Positions 27,001-35,164 of a DNA stretch of 64,000 nt are shown here, in pieces. The notes beneath the pieces were generated by a model that saw only the letters and a program-made list of their open reading frames with translations, made no database searches and had not been told where the DNA came from. How positions within the stretch are numbered: the first letter of the stretch is position 1; each line of letters begins with the position of its first letter. The stretch is from NCBI RefSeq assembly GCF_019904135.1, contig NZ_JAIOGQ010000019.1, positions 32,016-96,015 on the forward strand, in the 5' to 3' direction. Source of the DNA: Paenibacillus caui (GTDB taxonomy: Bacteria > Bacillota > Bacilli > Paenibacillales > Paenibacillaceae). A program made the position numbers and the translations under genes.

Positions 27001-28292
27001 TCAAGCATGAACGCTGACTTTGCCATCAAGGACATCTTTGGCCCGGTTTTTATCAAGCAAGCCTTCCCAACGGGAAATGACGAACGTGGCAACTGCGTAG
27101 CCGATAATGTTGACCGTTGTACGGTAATTACCCATGAACCGGTCTGGGGCAAGCATCAGCGCCACCGCGGCCATCGAGATCGATCCCGTTGCAGCAGCCG
27201 TCGCTGATAATGCGACAAATGCGGAACCCGGTATTCCGGCCATCCCTTTAGACGTAAGCAGTAGAACGCCCAGAATCATAAGCTGCTCGGCAATGCTCAA
27301 GTCGACGCCGGTCGCTTGGGCAAGAAACACCAGCGCGAGCGACAGGTAGATGGATGCTCCATCCAAGTTAAAGGAGTAACCGGTCAGCACCACAAGACCG
27401 ACAACCGCGCGGTTGCAGCCGGCGTGTTCGAACTTGTCCATCAGCTGCGGCATTACCGCTTCTGTCGAACCTGTTGCGAATGCGAGCATGATTTCCTCCC
27501 GGATATAGAGGATCATTTTCCAGAGACTTAGGCCAAGGTATACCCGTACGATAATGGCAAGTACAACGATGAAGACAAGACAAGCAACTGTCATGGCGAC
27601 AAACAGTTTGCCGAACGAAACCAGGGTATCAATTCCGTACTGACTCACAGCGAAAGCCATTGCGCCGAATGTGGCTAAAGCCGTAAGCTTCATGATATAG
27701 CCAACAATTTTAAACATTACTTCGTTAACCCGTTCCAGAAAATCGACGAGTACCTCGGTAGTGCGTCCCACTACATGGACGAGCGCAAAACCAAACAAGC
27801 AGGAGACCAGCAGCACCTGAAGCATGGTGTTGGTTGCAAAAGCTCCTACGGCGCTATCCGGAATGATATTCAGCAAAAACTCGGCCTCACTGGGAAGATG
27901 TGACCCCTTCGTTGCTTTATCTACAGCTTCCGTGGACAAAGTAGCGGGATCGACCTTCATTCCTGCTCCAGGATTGAACAAGTTCGCCACGACCATACCG
28001 ATGATCAGCGCAAAGGTGGTTACGATCTCAAAGTAGAGGAGCGTTTTGCCTCCGATTTTGCCGACGGTCTTGATGTTGCCAACCTTGGCAATGCCAACGA
28101 CAACGACACCAAAAACAAGCGGCGAAATAATCATTTTAATCAATTTGATGAATCCGTCACTGACCGGCTTTAACCCAACGCCAATCGTTGGCCAAAATGC
28201 CCCACTAAAATACCTGCAACGATCGACACAATGATTTGAAAGAAGAGTCCCTTATAAAAAGGTTTCTTGGCTGCTGCTGATTGTCCACTCAT
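27001..28292 (-). pseudogene. DctA/GltP-type dicarboxylate-glutamate symporter, one-base frameshift
   Basis: A sodium- or proton-coupled symporter of the DAACS family for C4-dicarboxylates or glutamate. The ATG at 28292 (AAGGGGG before it) starts MSGQSAAAKKPFYKGLF and reads 40 codons to GILVGHFGQ before going out of frame. One base added to the TTTT run near 28190 restores GHFWPTIGVGLKPVSDGF and the remaining protein. That part includes the signature loops (LLTSKGMAGIPGSAFVALSA, GYSFNLDGASIYLSLALVFL). Repaired length is 430 residues. A homopolymer read error is as likely as true inactivation. Confidence 0.85.
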
Positions 28293-28323
28293 TACATTTC
28301 CCCCTTTTCGAAGCTTCCTCGTT

Positions 28324-28339
28324 AATTTACATGTAAATT
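28324..28339. promoter_or_regulatory. 16-base perfect palindrome upstream of the symporter gene
   Basis: AATTTACATGTAAATT lies 32 bases before the symporter ATG in an AT-rich promoter region. A dyad of this size is a plausible operator for a dimeric repressor or activator; no regulator gene is adjacent, so it stays a candidate. Confidence 0.45.
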
Positions 28340-28438
28340 TATATTACATAATATATTGGATTTCATATGTAAAAACATTAGGCAACTCTTATAAATCGAC
28401 TTCTCCTGATTGTACATCTTGCATAAAACAATGACACA

Positions 28439-28479
28439 TCAAAAGGCGGCCAAAGGATTTTCGCTCCTTTAACCGCCTT
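28439..28479 (-). terminator. Terminator of the MFS gene
   Basis: Stem AAGGCGG...AAAGGA / TCCTTT...CCGCCTT with a 7-base loop, followed on the minus strand by TTTTG, about 45 bases after the MFS stop. Confidence 0.65.
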
Positions 28480-28523
28480 CCGAATCGATATTGATGTAAG
28501 ATTCCCTTCCACAAAACGGGCGT

Positions 28524-29759
28524 TCAGACCTCTTTTGACTCCTTGGCAAAGAACAAACTGATAAAACCAACCAGCAGCAGCGCGCCTGCTAAATAGAACC
28601 CGGATGCCATGCTGCCTGTTTGATCAGCCAGATACCCTGTAACGACCGGGACAAAAATCGATGAACACATTCCAATAAAGTTATAGACACCAAAAGCGGT
28701 GCTGTACCTTTCTTTAGGTGTGTTATCCGCAACAAAGGCGACCAAAACAGGATCAAGCGCAAGCTTTCCTGTGAAACCGTAAAAAATCAATGCGACAATA
28801 AGCAGCTTAATATCCTGAATATAAGCTATTGCGCAAATGGAGACAGCAGCACACGGGATCAATAGAAAGGCCAGCGGTTTTCTTTTCCCAAGCTTATCGG
28901 AAATGATACTGCAGACGATCGCTCCGGGAATGGATGCCCAAGCGACCCATGATGAAATGAAACCGACTTCGCTGCCCGCAAGTCCGCGTTCCGATTGCAG
29001 ATAATAAGGCAGCCAGGTAAGAATCATAAAAAACCCGTATATGGAACAGAAGACTACAATATAGCTCACGACCAGATTTCGATTTTTGAAAAGGGAAAGA
29101 AAGGACGTCTTATTCGCCTGTGTAGGCTGCTTGGTTGCTGAGACAGGCTTTCTCTGCTTATTCGCATTCAACACCGACCAGATCAATAGACCGACAAGAA
29201 CTGTAGGAATAGCAAACACGAAGAAGCTCGTACGCCAGTTAAACCCCCGGTCCAATGTAATATAACTGGATGCAATAAATCCCAGCGCAGTGCCAAAAGC
29301 TCCGCCGCTATTAATCAACGCGCTGCCGAGTGAACGATATTTTTGCGGAATGATTTCTGAGGCAAGTGCAAACTGAGGACCGAAATAGGTTCCCTGACCT
29401 GCACCCACTATGGCTCCGGCAATAAGCAGAGCTCCAAAACTTGATGCTAAACCGGTTATTCCGGTAAATAAGCCAAACAGAATAAATCCGGGTACCAAGA
29501 CCCATTTTTTGCTGAAACGATCTCCTATAATCCCTGAGGGAATTTGGACAGCAGCGTAAGCAAGAAAAAAGACGCTGTTCATCAAGCCCGTTTGCGCATT
29601 CGTTAAGCCGAATTCCGCTTTTATATTCCCCATCACAGGGTTCAGAATCGTCCGGTCGGCGTACATAAATACCCAGCCCAGAAAGAACACGACGACAATT
29701 TTGAACCAATAAGGGATTGTGAAGGCAGATTTAATATTTGCCGATTTTTGCAATTCCAT
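28524..29759 (-). CDS. MFS transporter, anion:cation symporter (ACS) type
   Basis: A 411-residue protein with about twelve helices. The start at the ATG 29759 is set by AGGTGG ten bases upstream. WVFMYADRTILNPVMGNI (helix 1) and GIIGDRFSKKWVLVPG (MFS loop 2-3) are typical of the ACS subfamily that takes up organic anions such as hexuronates, phthalate or tartrate; NSGGAFGTALGFIASSYI is helix 5. It lies close to the purine catabolic cluster, so a ureide or related anion is possible but unproven. Confidence 0.85.
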   Translation of the reverse strand: MELQKSANIKSAFTIPYWFKIVVVFFLGWVFMYADRTILNPVMGNIKAEFGLTNAQTGLMNSVFFLAYAAVQIPSGIIGDRFSKKWVLVPGFILFGLFTGITGLASSFGALLIAGAIVGAGQGTYFGPQFALASEIIPQKYRSLGSALINSGGAFGTALGFIASSYITLDRGFNWRTSFFVFAIPTVLVGLLIWSVLNANKQRKPVSATKQPTQANKTSFLSLFKNRNLVVSYIVVFCSIYGFFMILTWLPYYLQSERGLAGSEVGFISSWVAWASIPGAIVCSIISDKLGKRKPLAFLLIPCAAVSICAIAYIQDIKLLIVALIFYGFTGKLALDPVLVAFVADNTPKERYSTAFGVYNFIGMCSSIFVPVVTGYLADQTGSMASGFYLAGALLLVGFISLFFAKESKEV

Positions 29760-29971
29760 ACCATGCAAGCCACCTGTCGATTTGTTTTAATAGCCCGATA
29801 AGACCTATTTTGCCAGTTCTCATTCTAGAAAAAGATCACATCGATGTCATTGAGCAACATAGACGAAAAAATCACATTTGTTTGTGCAAAATGTCTATCA
29901 GACAAATAAGAAAACCGCCTAGGGGCGTCCTTTATCCGTGCTACGTGCTACGTTTGTGTTTGGGGGAGGGG

Positions 29972-30089
29972 GAGGGACTGGGTATGGGGTTCCACCGCTG
30001 TTAGAGCCATGTTCTTTGGAACTTGCTATATGGTTAGAACCTGACTCTAAAGGCGGCCGCTCCGCTCTCCACCCCACACCCAGTCCCTC
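29972..30089. repeat. Structured intergenic element with long-range inverted repeat
   Basis: GAGGGACTGGGTATGGGGT (29972-29990) pairs with 30071-30089 at 18 of 19 positions. Inside it CCGC..TTAGAG (29995-30006) pairs with CTCTAA..GCGG (30045-30056), and GTTCT with AGAAC at the tip. The nested arms give one long irregular hairpin of about 118 bases. No reading frame explains it. It may be a small RNA or a miniature inverted-repeat transposon relic. Confidence 0.6.
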
Positions 30090-30438
30090 TTTTGATCGAC
30101 TTCCAGCTGAAATCGACGGTCTTCCTCCGCGCTTGCATCTATTTGCTCTGGCGCACTTAAGCGCCTTTATTGGCGTTATTTCTTCTGTTAGTCCGTTCTT
30201 GTGTGCCTCATCCCTTAGTCAGGAGAAATCGCCACTCACGTGCGATTTTTTCCCTTATTACATCGCTGCGGTCCGTTAGCCTACCCAAATGTCTATCTTC
30301 TTCAAAAAAGCGTCAGCTATGTCCGTTGCACCTGTCTGCGGAGATTACATAAACTGACCGCAATCATCGATCAGTTTTCTCGCCTAATGCCCCCTTACGC
30401 TTTAGTTCTGTAAAGGATTTAAACTTTCTTATATGTTC

Positions 30439-30483
30439 AAAAAAAACCGGGAAACGCAGGCGATCTCCTGTGTTTCCCGGTTT
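30439..30483 (-). terminator. Terminator at the end of the pucR transcript
   Basis: 12-bp arms AAACCGGGAAAC / GTTTCCCGGTTT, with an inner CAGG/CCTG extension, followed by a minus-strand T-run. It lies 226 bases beyond the pucR stop; the element at 30542-30656 sits between. Confidence 0.75.
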
Positions 30484-30541
30484 CTAAACTGAATTAATTG
30501 TTTCTGTATAAGTTGAACTAAAGAACAGCATAGAGAACGGA

Positions 30542-30656
30542 GAAGATGGATAGTTCAGAAGAAGCGAAGCGTTCGCCTTTGCCCCCGGATTTCTTCTACT
30601 TAAGCCTATTCAAAGAAATCCGGGGGGAACAGCGATCGTAGGAACTATCCATCTTC
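30542..30656. repeat. Nested double palindrome, 115 bases
   Basis: An outer perfect 15-bp pair GAAGATGGATAGTTC / GAACTATCCATCTTC (30542-30556, 30642-30656) encloses a hairpin GCGAA-GCG-TTCGC and a perfect 14-bp pair CCCCCGGATTTCTT / AAGAAATCCGGGGG (30582-30595, 30613-30626). It lies in the 3' region of pucR, before its terminator. The perfect pairing in two separate stems suggests a selected RNA structure or a recently moved repeat. Confidence 0.7.
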
Positions 30657-30708
30657 GCAGTGACACATGATTCAATCATTTGTGCAGGCTTATATAGTCA
30701 CTGAGCCC

Positions 30709-32355
30709 CTAAAGCAGCGAGCGCACCAGCAGCGCGATCCGAAGCCCCAGTATTTCATTCGGGTCCTTCAAGTTTCTGCCAAGAATTTCTTCACACTTCT
30801 CCAGACGGTAAGTTACCGTGTTGCGGTGTATGAAAAGCTGTTTGGCGGTTTCTGAAATTTGGCAGTTGTTCTCCAAATAAACGGCAAGGGTTTGAACAAG
30901 ATCGATTTTTTCTTTATCCGCTGTATCCGCAAGTCCTTTTAGCGCCGTGTTATAGAACTGCTTTAGACTTTTTTCGGGAATCATACGCAGCAGTTCGGTC
31001 AGCTCTTTGACACGATAAGATTGAATAAACCTCGTCTGCTTCGCTAAATAGCCCGTGCGCAGTGCATCGATGGCTTTATGAAAGCAGTTCGGTATATCAG
31101 CAACCTGCTTGGCGAAATTGCTGATGCCAAAGGACATGCTCACGTGCAGAAGTTCGTATATTTCATCCTGAATCATTCGTACGATCCCTGTAATTTCTTG
31201 CTCGGATTCCTCTCCGAACGTAGTTAACGGAATTAATATGACAAAAAAATCCCCTTTGGTAAACAGAATTGATTCCTTTATTTTTCTGACAATGGCAGCT
31301 TCAAGCTGCTCATAGATGGCATCTTTAAATTTGCGAATCCGTTCCTCGGTGTGCACAAATTTCTTGCTGTACAGTTCGGCGCTATCGTCTATTTTCCCTA
31401 CGATGCAGTGGTAGGATTGCATTTTTAGCAGCCCGTAATATTTTCCTCGCTTGAGGATCTCGTCTTCCGACACCATATCCCCATCCAGGAAATCAGCAAA
31501 AAACTCATTCTTGATCCGCCTTGAATTCTCTTCAATGGCGCGATGCTTCATCATATCAAAACCGATGACGTTCGCGGCCTGCTCGATGGCAAGCACGGAG
31601 AACGTATCCTCCAGCATAATCATCCCGAAGACGACAATATAGCCCAGCTGTTCATCATAAATTTCAAACGGAAATAAAGTGATGGTTTGCTTCTTGCTAT
31701 CTTCAGGTTCATACAATGAAAGATGCAGCACGCCGGTCTTTTCTTTCAGCGGCTTTTTCTTCGTTTGTGCTATGGCATCGAACATACGATCTACAGGTAC
31801 GGCTCGATCCGAATGAGATTGCGCCAAATTTTCCAAGCGATGGTTCAGGACTAGAACAGGCTGCTGGATCAGCTTCCCCAGACTGTCTGTAATGGCTTTA
31901 ATCCCTCCCCCTTTCATGATCAGCTCCGAAAAATCTCGATGCGTATCAAGAGCGTACCGCAGTTCTTCAGTTCTCTTTTCCAGAATAAAACTTAAAATTT
32001 GCGTTGAAAGCTCACCAAGCGGAGCATCCAGCGGAATTTCGATAATCGGAAAAGCCAGCTCGTTTGCTTCATCAATAACTTCCGCAGGGATTTCGGATAT
32101 GAAGCGTTTTGTTTTGATTCCAAGGCCAGCGCACCCTTTTGCAGCCATTTGCCTGACCAGCTCCAGTAAGCCGCCCGGATTTTCCTTCATGCTAAAAGCA
32201 GTCGTTAACAGAAGCTCGTCCGCTTTGAGAAAATCAATTATATCGGGAGCATCCATCATATTTACGCTCTCTACGTTTCTCGTGATTCCGTTTTGCCCCG
32301 CAGCGATCCGGGCCCCCTTAAGCAGAGACATATTTAAAACATCTTGTATTTTCAA
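30709..32355 (-). CDS. pucR: PucR-family transcriptional regulator
   Basis: A 548-residue regulator with the PucR layout: N-terminal PucR domain (residues 1-130: VNMMDAPDIIDFLKADELLL), a central GGDEF-like CdaR domain, and the C-terminal helix-turn-helix (NNCQISETAKQLFIHRNTVTY, then RLEKCEEILGRNLKDP). In B. subtilis PucR controls purine degradation genes and responds to ureides. Here it is divergent from allC-pucG, two enzymes of that pathway, which strongly supports the same role. Confidence 0.88.
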   Translation of the reverse strand: MKIQDVLNMSLLKGARIAAGQNGITRNVESVNMMDAPDIIDFLKADELLLTTAFSMKENPGGLLELVRQMAAKGCAGLGIKTKRFISEIPAEVIDEANELAFPIIEIPLDAPLGELSTQILSFILEKRTEELRYALDTHRDFSELIMKGGGIKAITDSLGKLIQQPVLVLNHRLENLAQSHSDRAVPVDRMFDAIAQTKKKPLKEKTGVLHLSLYEPEDSKKQTITLFPFEIYDEQLGYIVVFGMIMLEDTFSVLAIEQAANVIGFDMMKHRAIEENSRRIKNEFFADFLDGDMVSEDEILKRGKYYGLLKMQSYHCIVGKIDDSAELYSKKFVHTEERIRKFKDAIYEQLEAAIVRKIKESILFTKGDFFVILIPLTTFGEESEQEITGIVRMIQDEIYELLHVSMSFGISNFAKQVADIPNCFHKAIDALRTGYLAKQTRFIQSYRVKELTELLRMIPEKSLKQFYNTALKGLADTADKEKIDLVQTLAVYLENNCQISETAKQLFIHRNTVTYRLEKCEEILGRNLKDPNEILGLRIALLVRSLL

Positions 32356-32534
32356 GTCTAGTCACCTCGCCCGTTATTATAACAGCATCCCCGGTCAAAC
32401 AACCCCGTTTGTTTATTATGCATGATATTCTTTATAATTTTTATATATTTTATACAATGAATCATGGAAGGTATTCCACTAAACTTAAAGAATATGTATA
32501 ATTCTATCACTAAACAGCAGGCGGGAGGAATGAC

Positions 32535-33803
32535 ATGAATGAGCATACGGTTTTTCAGGCTCTGCCGTCATTAACAGCGATTACGGAAGAAATGGTCAAT
32601 TGGTTGGCTTCCTATGGCGCTGATCCGGAAGGTGGAGTAACCCGTCTTTTGTATTCCCCTTCTTGGGTTCAGGCACAACATGCGCTGGAACAAAAAATGA
32701 AGGATACGGGATTGCATGTATTTTATGATGATGTAGGCAACTTGTTCGGAAGGCTTGAGGCTTCTGGCCAGTCTACCGGTTCAATTGTCACAGGATCTCA
32801 TGTCGACACCGTAAAATGCGGAGGCAAATATGACGGGGCTTATGGGATCATTGCCGGTTTGATTGCATTACAATATTTGAAAGAAACCTATGGCCCACCG
32901 AAAAGGCATCTGGAAGTGGTTTCCCTGTGTGAAGAGGAAGGCAGCCGATTCCCTTTAACTTACTGGGGTTCCACCAATATTACCGGCAAAGCGTCTTATC
33001 AGCAAATCGAACAGCTGAAGGATACAGAAGGTACTTCTTTTACAAAGGCCATGCAAGAAGCTGGGTTTGGCCAAGGATCGCACGGGATTGGCAAGCGCGA
33101 CGATATTCAGGCATTTATTGAGCTTCACGTAGAACAAGGCGGGATATTGGAGTATGAGAACAAGTCGATCGGCATCGTCCAGCAAATTGTTGGACAAAAG
33201 CGCTACACGATTGAGCTGACCGGTGAAGCCAACCATGCCGGGACAACACCGATGCGGTGGAGAAAAGATGCGTTACGAGGCGCAAGCGAGATGATTCATT
33301 ATTTAATGGAATCCGCGGACGAAACAGGCGCGCCGCTGGTAGCCACTGTAGGGCAGCTTGCGGTGGAACCCAATATATCCAACGTCATTCCGAACAAGGT
33401 GACCTTCTCCATTGATGTCAGACACCCTAGCGGCATCATGCTGGACCAGTTTGCCCTTCAATTTACGGAAATGTTCAAACAAATCGCAGATCAGAGAAAA
33501 CTGCACATGATCATCGATAAGCGGTTGGATGCGGCTCCGATTGAAATGGACGCTCGCTTGACTAAACAATGGGAAGAGATCTGCCAGAATCAAGGCATGG
33601 CCTATAAATACATGGCTAGCGGCGCAGGACATGACTCACAGGTGTTTGCATCTTTTTGTCCTACCACGCTCATTTTTACGCCAAGTCACCGAGGAATCAG
33701 TCACTCTCCCCTGGAGTATACCGCCACAGAAGATTTGGCAGCAGGTGTTTCCGTACTGATTGAAATGCTTTATAAACTCGGGTATGAAAAGGAGATGCTA
33801 TAA
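32535..33803 (+). CDS. allC: Allantoate amidohydrolase (M20 family)
   Basis: A 422-residue metal-dependent hydrolase. Metal ligands and catalytic residues of the M20/AllC group are visible in TGSHVDTVKCGGKYDG, SLCEEEGSRFPLTYWGS and IELHVEQGGILE, with the lid-domain RHPSGIMLD and the late GAGHDSQVFA. AllC removes ammonia and CO2 from allantoate to give ureidoglycine. The related beta-ureidopropionases and carbamoylases share these motifs, but the adjacent pucG favours allantoate. GGGAGG precedes the ATG; the next gene starts two bases after the stop. Confidence 0.85.
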   Translation: MNEHTVFQALPSLTAITEEMVNWLASYGADPEGGVTRLLYSPSWVQAQHALEQKMKDTGLHVFYDDVGNLFGRLEASGQSTGSIVTGSHVDTVKCGGKYDGAYGIIAGLIALQYLKETYGPPKRHLEVVSLCEEEGSRFPLTYWGSTNITGKASYQQIEQLKDTEGTSFTKAMQEAGFGQGSHGIGKRDDIQAFIELHVEQGGILEYENKSIGIVQQIVGQKRYTIELTGEANHAGTTPMRWRKDALRGASEMIHYLMESADETGAPLVATVGQLAVEPNISNVIPNKVTFSIDVRHPSGIMLDQFALQFTEMFKQIADQRKLHMIIDKRLDAAPIEMDARLTKQWEEICQNQGMAYKYMASGAGHDSQVFASFCPTTLIFTPSHRGISHSPLEYTATEDLAAGVSVLIEMLYKLGYEKEML

Positions 33804-33805
33804 CG

Positions 33806-35047
33806 ATGTACAAAGACCTTGATACTTCCTTGCGAACGATTATGACACCGGGCCCTGTCGAGGCTGAACCAAGAGTGCTGAGAGCCATGTCCACGCCAAT
33901 TCTCGGACAGTTTGATCCGGAATTTACGGATATCATGAATGAAACGATGGAGATGCTTAGACAGCTATTCCAAACGGACAATCAGTGGGCATTTCCTGTA
34001 GACGGAACTTCGAGAGCAGGGATTGAAGCCGTTCTGTGCAGCATCATCGAACCCGGAGACCGCGTTTTGGTTCCGATTTATGGCCGTTTCGGGCATCTGC
34101 TGACTGAAATCGCAGAACGTTACGGCGCTGATGTCGTTACTATGGATACTACCTGGGGAAAGGTGTTTGATCCTCAAGCCGTCATTCAGGAAATGGACAA
34201 AGTAAAGCCCAAAATTGTGGCGATGGTTCACGGGGAAACTTCAACCGGCTGCATGCAGCCCCTTAAGGAAATCGGGGAAGCTTGCCGTCAAAGGGACGCC
34301 CTCTTCGTCGTCGATGCTGTCGCTTCCATAGGCGGAGCAGAAGTTAAGGTTGACGAATGGAAAATCGACGCCTGCATTGGCGGAACGCAAAAATGCTTGT
34401 CCGTCCCTTCCGGAATGGCTCCCATCACCTTTAACTCAAGAGTGGAGTCGATTCTGCTGCAGCGAAAGAAAATTGAACGCGGGTTGGCGGATCCAAATGC
34501 ACAGCAATCCAGGTTCACCCGAATGATTCGCAGCAACTATTTCGATCTCAGCCAGTTAATGGATTACTGGAGCCCTGCACGGTTAAACCACCATACCGAG
34601 GCAACCACCATGCTGTATGCTTTGCGTGAAGGTCTGCGAATTGTGCTGGATGAAGGCCTTGAGGCCAGGTTCGCAAGACACCAGTTGCATGAACAAGCAC
34701 TTGTAGAAGGAATTAAAGCGATGGGTTTGGAGTTGTACGGCAACCCTGCCTGCAAGCTCCCGGTCGTAACCTGCATTTCCATACCGGAAGGCGTCGACGG
34801 AGAATCCGTTCGTTCCATGCTGCTCGAGGATTTTCATATTGAAATTGCGAGCTCCTTTGGCCCACTTAAAGGAAAAATATGGAGAATTGGTACTATGGGT
34901 TATAGCTGCAGGAAGAAGAACGTCCTACACGTGCTAGGTGCGCTTGAGGCGGTACTAATCAGGCACGGCGCACCGGTAAATGCCGGCAAAGCCCTGCAAG
35001 CCGCGCTGGATGTTTATCATGAAGCCAAAAGCAAAGCAGCGTTGTAA
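33806..35047 (+). CDS. pucG: (S)-Ureidoglycine-glyoxylate aminotransferase
   Basis: A 413-residue PLP enzyme of the serine-pyruvate/alanine-glyoxylate aminotransferase group. The N-terminus RTIMTPGPVEAEPRVL, the Asp of FVVDAVASIGG and the Schiff-base lysine in GGTQKCLSVPSG are all present. PucG transfers the amino group of ureidoglycine to glyoxylate, forming oxalurate and glycine. The pairing with allC under a divergent pucR supports this over a plain alanine-glyoxylate enzyme. A bidirectional terminator follows. Confidence 0.88.
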   Translation: MYKDLDTSLRTIMTPGPVEAEPRVLRAMSTPILGQFDPEFTDIMNETMEMLRQLFQTDNQWAFPVDGTSRAGIEAVLCSIIEPGDRVLVPIYGRFGHLLTEIAERYGADVVTMDTTWGKVFDPQAVIQEMDKVKPKIVAMVHGETSTGCMQPLKEIGEACRQRDALFVVDAVASIGGAEVKVDEWKIDACIGGTQKCLSVPSGMAPITFNSRVESILLQRKKIERGLADPNAQQSRFTRMIRSNYFDLSQLMDYWSPARLNHHTEATTMLYALREGLRIVLDEGLEARFARHQLHEQALVEGIKAMGLELYGNPACKLPVVTCISIPEGVDGESVRSMLLEDFHIEIASSFGPLKGKIWRIGTMGYSCRKKNVLHVLGALEAVLIRHGAPVNAGKALQAALDVYHEAKSKAAL

Positions 35048-35062
35048 TTCACGTAACGTTTG

Positions 35063-35119
35063 AAAAAAAAAGCCCTTGCCAGGATCGACCTGAAGTCGAT
35101 GTGATGGCAAGGGCTTTTT
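35063..35119. terminator. Bidirectional terminator between pucG and the GH32 gene
   Basis: Stem AGCCCTTGCCA / TGGCAAGGGCT with an inner ATCGAC/GTCGAT extension; A-run on one side and T-run on the other, between two convergent genes. Confidence 0.85.
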
Positions 35120-35164
35120 CTGCGGTTTATTGTGCTTCCCGAGGTTGATCCTTAAAGCGGATGG

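Noticed and set aside
29938..30279. A 113-codon plus-strand frame between the MFS gene and pucR
   Set aside because: No ribosome site and a composition set by the inverted-repeat arms; better explained as a structured non-coding element.
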